DNA of 43,262 nucleotides. Origin: UBA1715 sp045599365. Lineage in GTDB: Bacteria > Bacteroidota > Bacteroidia > Bacteroidales > UBA1715. The translations under genes were made by a program, and so were the position numbers. The DNA lies in NCBI GenBank assembly GCA_045599365.1, contig JAZRVS010000166.1, forward strand, positions 1 to 43,262, in the 5' to 3' direction. Under the pieces are notes generated by a model that worked only from the letters and a program-made list of their open reading frames with translations, searched no databases and was not told the origin of the DNA. This document shows, in pieces, positions 20,801-27,482 of the stretch (positions are counted from its first letter, which is position 1; every line of letters begins with the position of its first letter).

Positions 20801-23800
20801 TGGACTATTTTTCACCGATGTCTCAAATAACTCATTCACCGTTTGGAAAGTTGCTTTTGGCAAATCAGTGTTATTAAAATTGTCGATAGAATGACGAGCA
20901 TTTGCCGACACAGCATTGATTTCGTTCAAATGTTCGCAGACAAGCATTTCCTTCGCAATAGCAAGAACAGTCTCGTTCAAACTTTCTATAAAATCCTTGC
21001 TATACATGGAATTTCTGTAATGAGTATGCATTTCGTAGCCACTTTCCGTCTTCAAAAGCATACAAATAAGATGAGCTTGACAATCGTTCACTGGCAATTC
21101 TTCAGGCAAGATTGAAGCATCTCCCAATTTAATTTCCGATAGCAAATCCGATTGATAAACAAACGACACATCGAAGCGCACTCCGTAGTTTTCCACCAGT
21201 TCGCCAAACGAGATGCAGTCGTGTTCCATTGTATCAAACAATTTATTCTGTACTTCATTCAAGAAATCAGACACTTTTTTATCGTTGGAAATATCAAAAC
21301 GGAGTGGCAATGTTCTCACAAACATACCGACAGTATTCATAAGACCATCATCGTGACGACCGTTATTAACCGTTATGAAATTGCTACTATTGGTTCCACT
21401 GAACAAAGAAAGTGCATACGAGAACGATGACATAAAGAACGTACTTTCCGTTACGCCATTTGTACGTACAAAATGTCCCACTGCATCCGACGTTAAATCC
21501 TCTCCTGCCTTGGTAACAACAATATCCGAGGATAATTCTGCTGCATTGTCAGCAACATCTGGCACCAACATTTCCTCCCATTCAAAACCATCAAACTGAT
21601 TCTTGAAAAACTCTTGAGCTGCCTTGTAGGCTCTCGAAATTTTGAGTCCGTATTCATTACGGGAAGCATCGAATTGCGTAAGTGTTTCCGCCATAGCGCA
21701 GCCCCCAGCATACACATCGGCAATTTGCGCCAATAGTACCTTCACGGACGAACCATCAAATACTATATGATGAACGTCAATTAAGAACAAATTAACGTCA
21801 CCTGCTTTGCAAAACTCAAAGCGATAAAGCGGACCATTTTCCAAATCAAATGGTTTTACGAAACAAGCAATCGCTTCTTCCTTATTGGCTGCTTTTGTCT
21901 TTTGAATCAAGCAGTTAGGTTCGTGAAAAAACATTGCAGGTTCTCCCATTTCGTTAGATACCGTTACGAACAAGGCAGGATGCATAATCGCCACCGTCTT
22001 TACCGCAATTTCAAACTTTTCCATATCAACCGATGCTGGCAATTCCAACGCAAACGGGATATTATACATAGTCGAAAGCGGTTTTTCGATACTCTCGAAA
22101 TACACACCCCGTTGCGATTCCGTCAAAGGCGTAATTTCTGGAATGTTTTTCCAGTAATTCTCGGCAGTCTGCGCAACGGTTGACGCTGATTTGACAGCAT
22201 AGTCCGCAGCCTCAATGCGTCTTGCAACCTCTGCGATTTTTGATACAACCTTCGCCTGCAAAATATCCTTCGCCGAAACCGAGAACCCAGCACTCTTCAG
22301 CGCATCTATCAACTTCAACACCTTGAGGGATTCACCGCCAAGCGCAAAGAAGTCGTCATCGGCTCCTACGCGACCACAATTCAAAACGTCGGAGATTGCC
22401 TCGCAAACGGCCTTTTCCTCATCATTTGCAGGTGAGCGATACTCCGCCTTGTAATTTTCAATAGATGGCGGTTCAAGGGAGACTCTATCCAATTTTCCAG
22501 AGGCAGTCAAGGGCAAAGCATTCATCTTCACGAAAAAGCGTGGCACCATGTACGGAGGCACTTTTTTCGCAAGTTCCTTGCGGATTTGAGTTTCGCTAAT
22601 CTTTGTGGATCCCGTTTCACTCACAAAGTAAGCAACAATATAATTTTGTCCATCATCATCGGCAAACGACTTAACAGCCACATTTTCCACACCTTCAATT
22701 TCCTTGATAACGCATTCGACCTCCAAGGTTTCCACACGTTGACCGTTGATTTTCACCATCCAGTCGATACGGCTGACATAACAATAGTTTCCATTTTCAT
22801 CGCGACGAACCATATCTCCCGTATGATACAAAGTTCTTCCATCGGGCATGTGTTTGAACGTACGCTCAGACTTTTCTGGGAGACCGATATACTCTGTAGC
22901 ACAATGCGTAATAACACAAAGTTCACCTTCTGTTAGAGAGTTGTTGACCATTCCTGTTTCATCGGCAAGAACAAATTCACACTCCTTGAATGGCTTGCCA
23001 ATCGGTGTACTATGATACGGCTTGTCAACTACAAAAAAGGATATAAGAGCCGTTTCCGTAGCTCCATACACATTCACCACCTGAAAATTCGATGAATACG
23101 ATTCACTCAATACTTCGCCACCACAGACTATTGATTTCAAATACGGGGAATTAAAATTGAGGCGTTTCAAAAGTGAAGGCGTCATGAACGCAGTAGTAAT
23201 TTTATGCTCATTATAATATTGCACCAATTTTTCGCCACTTTTCACCACGTGGTTTGGAACAACATGACATTCAAATCCACGAATCAAACTTATATTGACA
23301 AAAACGGTATGTGCAGCGAATGCAAAACTTGAATTAAACGCAATAATTTCCTCGTCATCTGGGTCTGGATACAAAACTTCATCGCAACTAAAACGATTTA
23401 GACTATTCCACGGATGCACAACACCCTTTGGTTTTCCTGTAGAACCCGAAGTGTATGCGATGTAGGCAATGCTATCATCTGGTACATCCATCCCCTCCCA
23501 AAGTTCGTAATTGTCCAAGTCCGACAAAAATTCATCATTTATTATAAGCGGAGAGCCACAGTTATCCTTTATATAATTAATTCTATCCTGTGGATATTCC
23601 ATAGACAGCGGGACATAAGCAAGACCAGCCGACAAAATACCAAGATAGCTACCTATGTATTCAACATTTCTATCCAACAAGACAATAATTGGCGTGCCTA
23701 GAACAAAATTGTAGGTTTTCAATTTCCCAGCAATGCGCATTCTAAGAAGATTCAGTTCCTCATACGTTGTTTTTCTACTTCCATTACAATCTACAACAGC

Positions 23801-23857
23801 AACTTGTTGCGCTTTATTCTTTGTATGAAGAATAAAGCTTTCTATCAATTTTTGCAT
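14858..23857 (-). CDS. Trimodular non-ribosomal peptide synthetase with terminal reductase (A-T-C-A-T-C-A-T-R)
   Basis: 2,999 residues in one chain. Domains in order: adenylation 1 about 1-475 (core YTSGSTGKPKG, YGATET, ASGKLDR); carrier 1 with Ser in GGES near 510; condensation 1 about 575-1010 (HHIVFDG near 696); adenylation 2 about 1020-1490 (TSGTTGKPKG near 1152, YGPCET); carrier 2 with GLTSIS near 1531; condensation 2 about 1600-2010 (LHIVSDG near 1716); adenylation 3 about 2030-2500 (TSGSTGTPKG near 2172, YGPTEC); carrier 3 with GGTSLS near 2553; and a thioester reductase about 2630-2999 (NADPH motif GVTGFLG near 2641, YCQSK near 2800). Tripeptides on such lines are released by reduction to an aldehyde, which may cyclise to an imine or pyrazinone or be reduced to an alcohol. 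There is no thioesterase, epimerase or starter condensation domain, and no phosphopantetheinyl transferase or MbtH gene in the window. Confidence 0.96.
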   Translation of the reverse strand: MQKLIESFILHTKNKAQQVAVVDCNGSRKTTYEELNLLRMRIAGKLKTYNFVLGTPIIVLLDRNVEYIGSYLGILSAGLAYVPLSMEYPQDRINYIKDNCGSPLIINDEFLSDLDNYELWEGMDVPDDSIAYIAYTSGSTGKPKGVVHPWNSLNRFSCDEVLYPDPDDEEIIAFNSSFAFAAHTVFVNISLIRGFECHVVPNHVVKSGEKLVQYYNEHKITTAFMTPSLLKRLNFNSPYLKSIVCGGEVLSESYSSNFQVVNVYGATETALISFFVVDKPYHSTPIGKPFKECEFVLADETGMVNNSLTEGELCVITHCATEYIGLPEKSERTFKHMPDGRTLYHTGDMVRRDENGNYCYVSRIDWMVKINGQRVETLEVECVIKEIEGVENVAVKSFADDDGQNYIVAYFVSETGSTKISETQIRKELAKKVPPYMVPRFFVKMNALPLTASGKLDRVSLEPPSIENYKAEYRSPANDEEKAVCEAISDVLNCGRVGADDDFFALGGESLKVLKLIDALKSAGFSVSAKDILQAKVVSKIAEVARRIEAADYAVKSASTVAQTAENYWKNIPEITPLTESQRGVYFESIEKPLSTMYNIPFALELPASVDMEKFEIAVKTVAIMHPALFVTVSNEMGEPAMFFHEPNCLIQKTKAANKEEAIACFVKPFDLENGPLYRFEFCKAGDVNLFLIDVHHIVFDGSSVKVLLAQIADVYAGGCAMAETLTQFDASRNEYGLKISRAYKAAQEFFKNQFDGFEWEEMLVPDVADNAAELSSDIVVTKAGEDLTSDAVGHFVRTNGVTESTFFMSSFSYALSLFSGTNSSNFITVNNGRHDDGLMNTVGMFVRTLPLRFDISNDKKVSDFLNEVQNKLFDTMEHDCISFGELVENYGVRFDVSFVYQSDLLSEIKLGDASILPEELPVNDCQAHLICMLLKTESGYEMHTHYRNSMYSKDFIESLNETVLAIAKEMLVCEHLNEINAVSANARHSIDNFNNTDLPKATFQTVNELFETSVKNSPEKIALVFKEKQYTFAEFDRLTKNVAAYIHDKNIGKDDFVAVLVPRSDSMAIAAWGAIRAGAAFQPLDPTYPSERLNYMVQDSKTRLLIADRTLVGLLNEYQGEVLYVDEFASLPDIPDLCIKPDSEDAITMIYTSGTTGKPKGCILENRNLAAFFRNHCEIMELDENTRFASYASFGFDAGVMDVVTIPMVGGTLYIVPDEIRLDLDKLNEFFCENEITHGFMTTQLGRMFACETKCKTLKAFLVGGEKLVPFNPPKNFRFVNGYGPCETMAYICHHDVCDNSSIQPIGVPSGDTKLYVCDTFGRLLPIGAVGELCIAGAQVGRGYLGLPEKTASVFVENPFTKNAKYKRMYKTGDIVRLLPQGEIEFIGRRDGQVKVRGFRIELTEVEEVIRRFDGIKDATVTAFDDPAGGKFLAAYVVSDDAVDVQKLNDFICSEKPAYMVPAATMQIPAIPYNQNQKVNKRALPEPKRGGLQDNTKAETEVQQKIFNIAVSILGHNNFGVDTNLFYAGLTSISTLKFNLALSKEFGKPMKITDVKENNTVRLLEKFMGVSPANVQQLVTSVSSATTRVKRDSYPLMQNQMGVFVECQMNKDSVDYNIPTLFRISEKLDIQKLQNAIVNAVDAHPYIKLTLAADADGNICAIPNDDATVVVECLEVSELPTSKELIQPFTLLGSPLYRIKIFKTQNGNYLFMDVLHIVSDGTSMAILLDSINRAYAGEKLEAESYTGFDAALEEMDLRASDKLVASEKYYESFLTGCNTESLPAKCPEQATPAVGRYTCSLGDCSSAITEFCQKHNFTQNAFFNAVFSFTLSKFIHNESVAYCTVYNGRNDSRLFESFAFLVKTIPVSCEITEKGSVLSLVETLQNQLMDSMANDIYSFAEISKKFKLKSDIFFTYQGDNFNFDNIGGEHAEMLTLDTDAVKAPITIEMFLKDGVYTIDVTYSKDYFCREFVESFTSSLVQVSDSFTHCETLNTVQLLSAEERRHFDEMNATDVPLENLPPQYFMEQWAEKTPDKHAVEDMNTSLTFAELNAQANCVANALVERGVQANDIVGMIVEHSVFVPVLEFGILKSGGAFLPMLPSYPDDRLDFCMRNAECKFVIATRDIVEQRKDLFSDDKPYKALVLEDLIASGKTTKPNVEFNPKQLAYCIYTSGSTGTPKGVMIEHHNLSSFMQTNPFKQLTDVGTSVFCVSAISFDMSLTEFFYAICQGKIAYIAADEEIHDFGKLCNAFTKNNIDVAVMTPSFAWSLLSIPEFCKVVANLNGFLLGAEAFQPALYTKLKTLNPNIIVQNGYGPTECTVACAFKTLSSSENITIGGPIPNTKFYVMDDFGNLLPRYAVGELMICGDCVGRGYVKLPEKTAASFVEIEGIKAYHSGDLVRINRDGEVEFGGRADNQVKLRGFRVELGEIESVIQEYTGITQAKVIVRNNGTEDFLAGFFIADRQISLDDLTAFLKKKLTYYMVPTALMQLDRMPMTTNGKLDKKALPEIRPVKKEKKTTRAPKKSSEEKILEIFCSVLKTEDCSVDDNFFEIGGTSLSASNVVMQLKSAGFSLEYQDIFDNQTAEELAEFLDSKMGIAKSSEQADADMIQQDEVVAEVLKYNAMEYAAEVERKPLGNVVLTGVTGFLGIHILKELLDTETGHIYCILRKSSYDDVLTRLKAMLVYYFEEEFTSSFGSRITLIEGDITDNNLHSLFTDIQFDTLINCAACVKHYANDNSIEFVNVHGVENLISLCQTKGAKMIQISTTSVPGVHTEETYKINLKMREDKLFVVDDMNNQYCQSKYRAELLMIDAIKNGMRGKIIRVGNLMGRYSDGEFQTNMHTNAFLNALRGFVAIGKCPISHSTDPMNFSPIDCTAKAVVLLAGTNDKFTAFHADSRWTFDEMKLINIVNSCGIPVIPVKDEEYYADFYRMMADEKQNKNVSALLTNDRPDLHVVDTDNRFTANVLYRLGFSWPFVDDDYLKKIIEALDTLEFFWME

Positions 23858-24204
23858 AAAATCTTATTTTCAATACATCAATTTTTCTATACCCTATTCT
23901 ATTATTCTTGCAATAAAGAACAATTTCATTAAAAAAAGGTCTTCCAACAAAGATACAATAATCTTGGGAAAAAATTATGAAAAGACAGAATTATGATGAG
24001 GGAAAACAAAAAACGTAAAACATAGAATTATCTCAAATTAGTCTAATTTGGGAAGGGCAATGATATACATCTTTACTGTAATTTAGTTGTCAGTTACTAG
24101 TTATCAGTTGTCAGACAAAATCTCTTTATGTAACCAATTTACCATTATAGAAATCAAACTGAAAACTGCCACCTAAAATGCATACCCATAGAATATATTG
24201 CAAT
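23858..24204 (-). promoter_or_regulatory. Synthetase upstream region: promoter and repeat copy C
   Basis: 347 bases with no gene. The minus strand reads TATCTTTG at 23955-23948, a full -7 match, giving a leader of about 85 bases to the synthetase ATG at 23857. The far half is repeat copy C. No operator palindrome was recognised. Confidence 0.55.
24056..24171 (+). repeat. Intergenic repeat, copy C
   Basis: Third copy of the segment found at 9785 and 10635. It keeps ATATACATCTT, TTATCAGTTGTCAGACAAAA, TTACCATTAT and AAATCAAACTGAAAACTG, but has an extra GTCAGTTACTAG piece in the middle, as if the CAGTTATCAG unit had been duplicated. Confidence 0.75.
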
Positions 24205-24654
24205 TTATACGGGAATTTGCACGCCCCATTTAGTCCAGACGAAAACCCACAAGGCGAAGCGGAGGAAACGACCCACCAGCATCCAAATCGCACATATTTT
24301 CCAATTAACTTTATAAAATCCTAATGCAATAGCAAACACATCACCGACAAATGGTAACCAAGTAACAAACGCGAGTAAACTCCCCCATTTTTCAATTTTC
24401 TTTTGCTGCTGAGTCAACTTTTCAGGACTGATTTTGAACCATTTTTCAATGCGTTCCATATTACCAAGCCAACCAAGAAAATACGATGTTAACCCACCAA
24501 TCCAATTCCCTAATGTAGCGACAATCAAACACGTAATAGTATTCAAACCTGCAACCAAACTACCAATCAAAAGAGCATCGGCACTGAACGGGACAATGGT
24601 TGAAGCTAAAAATGAGCCAACAAACAAGCCTAAATAACCTAAATTTTGGAGCAT
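24205..24654 (-). CDS. YqaA/DedA-family inner-membrane protein
   Basis: 149 residues with four or more hydrophobic segments. The N-terminal half has GSFLASTIVPFSADALLIGSL and GNWIGGLTSYFLGW, and the later part GSLLAFVTWLPFVGD; the Phe-x-x-Pro-Gly-like helix pair and conserved charged residues are those of the small YqaA branch of the DedA/SNARE-associated superfamily. DedA proteins are linked to undecaprenyl-phosphate or phospholipid flipping; for YqaA the role is not known. It starts 6 bp after the methyltransferase stop and is probably co-transcribed with it. Confidence 0.82.
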   Translation of the reverse strand: MLQNLGYLGLFVGSFLASTIVPFSADALLIGSLVAGLNTITCLIVATLGNWIGGLTSYFLGWLGNMERIEKWFKISPEKLTQQQKKIEKWGSLLAFVTWLPFVGDVFAIALGFYKVNWKICAIWMLVGRFLRFALWVFVWTKWGVQIPV

Positions 24655-24660
24655 AGCGGT

Positions 24661-25449
24661 TTATTTAGAATTATATAATGGACAACGCACTACATCTACA
24701 ACGTGACTACCAGCTCCAATAAGTTCTGGTCGTTCGGAAATACATTTCTGATATTCGATGAAGCGTGAGAATGTTTCGTCGCTCATGTGATTTATGCGAG
24801 TACGCATATAATCGGCAGCACCATCGGGAGAGAAGATCGTAACTCGTTCCAATCCAGATTTTTCGTTAAGACGATTGATGTCTTCCAAGCGGACATAATC
24901 ATACAATTCTCCTTCTTGCACTTGCACGTGATAATTTTCATCAACAACACCTCGTGCTAATAAATCCTCTATTCTTTCTTCGTCAAAGCAATACGAAAGA
25001 ATGCTGTATTCGTTCATTAGATATGCCACAAAAATTAATCCGCCTGGTTTTGTTACGCGTTTAGCTTCTTTTAACGCCTTTACTTTTTCGTCATCACCGA
25101 CAAGATGATAAAGTGGACCTAGTAATAACGTAATATCCGCGAAATCTGTCGGTATAGATGACATATTTCTGGCATCGCCTTGTATCACATCGGCCGTTGG
25201 CTCGCGCTTTAAAAACATTTCTATGTTGCGACGAACAAGTTCCACGGCTTTTACTTGATACCCTTCTGCCATTAGTGCAGAACAATATCGTCCAGTTCCT
25301 GCACCAACGTCAAGTATAAACTGACCTTGTTGCAAAAAACGATGCAAATGGTACATTGTGATTTCGAATTCTACAATGCCATGTCTGCGCAGCAGTCGTT
25401 TGTCCTCCGAATGCTTATTGTAATGTTTTTCTATATTTGTTAATGCCAT
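24661..25449 (-). CDS. Class I SAM-dependent methyltransferase
   Basis: 262 residues with a Rossmann-like fold. Motif I is ILDVGAGTGRYCSAL near residue 45, the acidic residue after strand 2 lies in VKAVELV, and motif II-III appear as DITLLLGPLYHL and KPGGLIFVAY. The substrate is not evident; the core resembles the UbiE/COQ5-like Methyltransf_11/25 group. The ATG at 25449 lies only 4 bp after a full -7 box, so its message may be leaderless. Confidence 0.82.
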   Translation of the reverse strand: MALTNIEKHYNKHSEDKRLLRRHGIVEFEITMYHLHRFLQQGQFILDVGAGTGRYCSALMAEGYQVKAVELVRRNIEMFLKREPTADVIQGDARNMSSIPTDFADITLLLGPLYHLVGDDEKVKALKEAKRVTKPGGLIFVAYLMNEYSILSYCFDEERIEDLLARGVVDENYHVQVQEGELYDYVRLEDINRLNEKSGLERVTIFSPDGAADYMRTRINHMSDETFSRFIEYQKCISERPELIGAGSHVVDVVRCPLYNSK

Positions 25450-25453
25450 AGTG

Positions 25454-25461
25454 CAAAGGTA
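25454..25461 (-). promoter_or_regulatory. -7 promoter box of the methyltransferase gene
   Basis: TACCTTTG on the minus strand. Four bases separate it from the ATG, so transcription would begin at or next to the start codon. Confidence 0.6.
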
Positions 25462-25555
25462 GTGATTGGTTTGAAATTTTTACACGAAAACTCTTGACAA
25501 TTTCTGGGAGTTTGTAAAAGGATGAAATTATGAAGTTTGAGGTTAATATTATATT

Positions 25556-25597
25556 CTACTGAAAACTTTTACCCAAACGTGCAAAAGTTTTCAGTAG
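25556..25597. repeat. Left flanking hairpin of the first ATPase cassette
   Basis: Perfect 15-bp inverted repeat, CTACTGAAAACTTTT at 25556-25570 and its complement at 25583-25597, with a 12-base loop beginning AC and ending TGC. A near-identical hairpin lies just after the ATPase gene (26884-26931). Neither arm is followed by a T-tract like that of a terminator. Confidence 0.85.
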
Positions 25598-25621
25598 GAA
25601 ATCATTTCTGCTTTGTATATA

Positions 25622-25685
25622 ATCCCTCAATGAGTGATATTTTTGTTTGAAATTATCCCTATTTGAGGGATATATTGTATTTTTG
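25622..25685 (+). promoter_or_regulatory. ATPase 1 promoter with two 33-bp-spaced palindromes
   Basis: Two 17-bp imperfect palindromes, ATCCCTC-N3-GAGTGAT at 25622-25638 and ATCCCTA-N3-GAGGGAT at 25655-25671, start exactly 33 bp apart. The second ends 6 bp before TATTTTTG (25678-25685), a full -7 match, and so covers the -33 region. This is the geometry of an operator for repression, most simply autoregulation. The paralogous ATPase at 34845 has the same layout with a different palindrome sequence. Confidence 0.65.
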
Positions 25686-25702
25686 CAAAAAAATAGAAAG
25701 CC

Positions 25703-26878
25703 ATGTTAGATAATAGTCTATATGAATATATGAATTCTATGCTGAAACAAACGCCTATCGGCATGAAACGCTACATATTTAATACAATACCTTGGAATGC
25801 ACGAATGGTAGGGATTGTAGGACCAAGAGGTGTTGGTAAGTCTACCATGATATTACAATACATCCTATCTCAACCAGACAAAAGAAAAATTCTTTATGTG
25901 TCTGCTGATAATATATATTTCTCCACTCACACAATTGTTGATACTGCAGACGATTTTGTAAAGGAAGGTGGAGAACATTTTTTTATTGATGAAGTTCACA
26001 AATACAAGAATTGGTCAAAAGAATTAAAGCAGATATACGATGTATATCCCAAATTAAAAATTGTATTCACAGGTTCATCAGTATTGGACATACAAAAAGG
26101 CGAATCCGATTTGAGTAGACGTACTTTAATGTGCAGTTTGCAAGGGCTTTCGTTCCGCGAATATCTTGAATTATTTCATAACATTCAGAGTAAATCCTAT
26201 TCGTTAGACGAAATACTAAACCATCAAGTTTCTATTCCTGAATTGGATCATCCTCTACCATTATTTCGCGACTATTTGAAGAGAGGCTATTATCCTTTTG
26301 CAAATGAAATAGGGTTTGAGAACCGAATGCAACAGGTTATTAACCAAACTATTGAAACGGACATTGCACAATATGCCGACATGAAAGCTTCAACCGCAAG
26401 AAAATTAAAGCAAATGTTGGGCGTAATAGCTGGCATAGCGCCTTACAAACCCAATGCAGATAATTTAGCCAGAGAATTGTCTGTTAGTAAAAATAATGTT
26501 CCCGATTATTTGGTGTACCTCGAAAAGGCTGGAATGATAGGTCAATTAAGGGACGATACAGGAGGAATGCGTGGACTTGGCAAAATCGAAAAGGTCTATA
26601 TTGACAATCCTAGTTTGATGACCGTTTTAGCAAGTGGCAATCCTGATATTGGTAATATAAGAGAAACTTTCTTTTATAACCAAATGAGAGTACAAAACGA
26701 CATTATTTCCTCTCGCGCTTCTGATTTCTGCATAGATAAATACACGTTTGAGATTGGTGGCAAGAAAAAAGGAAAAAAGCAAATTGAAAATGTGGCCAAT
26801 GGCATTATTGTTCGTGATGATATTGAAGTTGGACATGGCATCATTGTCCCTCTTTGGATGTTTGGAATGAGCTATTAA
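25703..26878 (+). CDS. AAA_14/DUF4143 ATP-binding protein, first copy
   Basis: 391 residues. The N-terminal P-loop ATPase domain has Walker A GPRGVGKST at residues 40-48, Walker B FFIDEVHK at about 93-100, and the sensor strand IVFTGSSVLD near 120. The C-terminal half is DUF4143-like, a domain placed in the PD-(D/E)XK nuclease superfamily; a possible active-site remnant is the Asp before CIDKYTFEIGGKKKGKKQI. The role of the family is unsettled; proposals include nucleic-acid transactions and selfish or defence functions. It has no operon partner, sits between two copies of a hairpin, and has an array of palindromes at its promoter. It is a full-length paralogue of the protein at 34845-36023 (both end in WMFGM/FxY). 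Confidence 0.9.
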   Translation: MLDNSLYEYMNSMLKQTPIGMKRYIFNTIPWNARMVGIVGPRGVGKSTMILQYILSQPDKRKILYVSADNIYFSTHTIVDTADDFVKEGGEHFFIDEVHKYKNWSKELKQIYDVYPKLKIVFTGSSVLDIQKGESDLSRRTLMCSLQGLSFREYLELFHNIQSKSYSLDEILNHQVSIPELDHPLPLFRDYLKRGYYPFANEIGFENRMQQVINQTIETDIAQYADMKASTARKLKQMLGVIAGIAPYKPNADNLARELSVSKNNVPDYLVYLEKAGMIGQLRDDTGGMRGLGKIEKVYIDNPSLMTVLASGNPDIGNIRETFFYNQMRVQNDIISSRASDFCIDKYTFEIGGKKKGKKQIENVANGIIVRDDIEVGHGIIVPLWMFGMSY

Positions 26879-26883
26879 GTGAA

Positions 26884-26931
26884 TTTCTACTGAAAACTTT
26901 TACTGAAATATGCAAAAGTTTTCAGTAGAAA
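26884..26931. repeat. Right flanking hairpin of the first ATPase cassette
   Basis: Perfect 18-bp stem TTTCTACTGAAAACTTTT (26884-26901) with its complement at 26914-26931 and a 12-base loop ACTGAAATATGC. It starts 6 bp after the ATPase stop. Stem core and the AC...TGC loop ends match the left copy at 25556. Confidence 0.85.
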
Positions 26932-26944
26932 ATACCACAAAAAA

Positions 26945-26973
26945 TCCCCTTTGCAATAGTTGATGCAAGGGGA
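26945..26973 (-). terminator. Hairpin terminator, probably minus-strand
   Basis: Arms TCCCCTTTGCA and TGCAAGGGGA (one bulged T) around an 8-base loop. On the minus strand the stem is followed by TTTTTTG, suiting a terminator for the short reading frame at 26979-27299; on the plus strand a T6 run follows about ten bases later, so it may work both ways. Confidence 0.6.
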
Positions 26974-26978
26974 GAGTA

Positions 26979-27299
26979 TTATTTTTTGCCGTAAGAGACT
27001 GTTGGGGTGGCAACAACTTTTGAAATTTGATTACATGAACTATAGAATTCTTCTAAAGGTTTTGGATTAACTCTTCCGTTACACCATTTCTCTTGTTCTT
27101 TAATTGCTAATTCTCTTTTTACAAAGTATTCTTTCGTTTCTCTTGTATTGTAGATGTTGTCAATTTTATTTTCACTAATAGAATCTTCTATAAAGGAAAG
27201 TTGATTGTTGTTCAAAATTTGGGGAGTATTATAATTTTTTATAGCCCTGCCATTTGCCGTTATCTTGATTTGCACAAAGTGATTGAACAACAGAAACAA
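26979..27299 (-). CDS. Unrecognised short reading frame, possibly a gene remnant
   Basis: I do not recognise this frame. It encodes about 106 residues with no internal methionine and would have to begin at TTG 27299 or use a non-ATG start further upstream (open to 27341). The N-terminal 22 codons lie in the 75-base repeat that recurs at 28400. The remainder is polar (IKEQEKWCNGRVNPKPLEEF), reads like real protein, and is followed by a terminator-like hairpin. It may be the 3' part of a decayed gene whose start was replaced by the repeat. Confidence 0.3.
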   Translation of the reverse strand: MFLLFNHFVQIKITANGRAIKNYNTPQILNNNQLSFIEDSISENKIDNIYNTRETKEYFVKRELAIKEQEKWCNGRVNPKPLEEFYSSCNQISKVVATPTVSYGKK

Positions 27300-27311
27300 T
27301 TCTTTTAGAGT
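27235..27311 (+). repeat. 75-base direct repeat, copy 1
   Basis: Shares about 75 bases with 28400-28477, with a handful of substitutions; common core pieces are ATAGCCCTGCCATTTGCCG and TTTGCACAAAGTGATTGAAC. Like copy 2 it is followed within about ten bases by a hairpin of the form AAAGG...CCTTT. Confidence 0.85.
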
Positions 27312-27318
27312 AAACTAA

Positions 27319-27344
27319 AAAGGACGGAATCTCTGCCGCCCTTT
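27319..27344 (+). terminator. Terminator-like hairpin after repeat copy 1
   Basis: AAAGGACGG (27319-27327) pairs with CCGCCCTTT (27336-27344) with one A-C mismatch and an 8-base loop; ATTAATTTTC follows. Confidence 0.55.
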
Positions 27345-27364
27345 ATTAATTTTCTCTATGATTT

Positions 27365-27474
27365 GTAGGGACGCGGCGCGCCACGTCCCTACTGAAATAT
27401 CACGAATTTGTTATAGGGACACATTGAATGTGTCCCTGAATTCGTTTGTAAAACAGGACGCACGCAGTGCGTCC
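27365..27474. repeat. Cluster of three GC-rich REP-like palindromes
   Basis: Three palindromes in 110 bases: GTAGGGACG...CGTCCCTAC (27365-27392), AGGGACACATT-G-AATGTGTCCCT arms (27415-27437, perfect) and GGACGCAC-GCA-GTGCGTCC (27456-27474). All are built on GGGACRC / GYGTCCC. They are far richer in G+C than the surroundings. Such units occur as scattered REP or MITE-like elements in many bacteria. Confidence 0.75.
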
Positions 27475-27482
27475 CTACAGAT

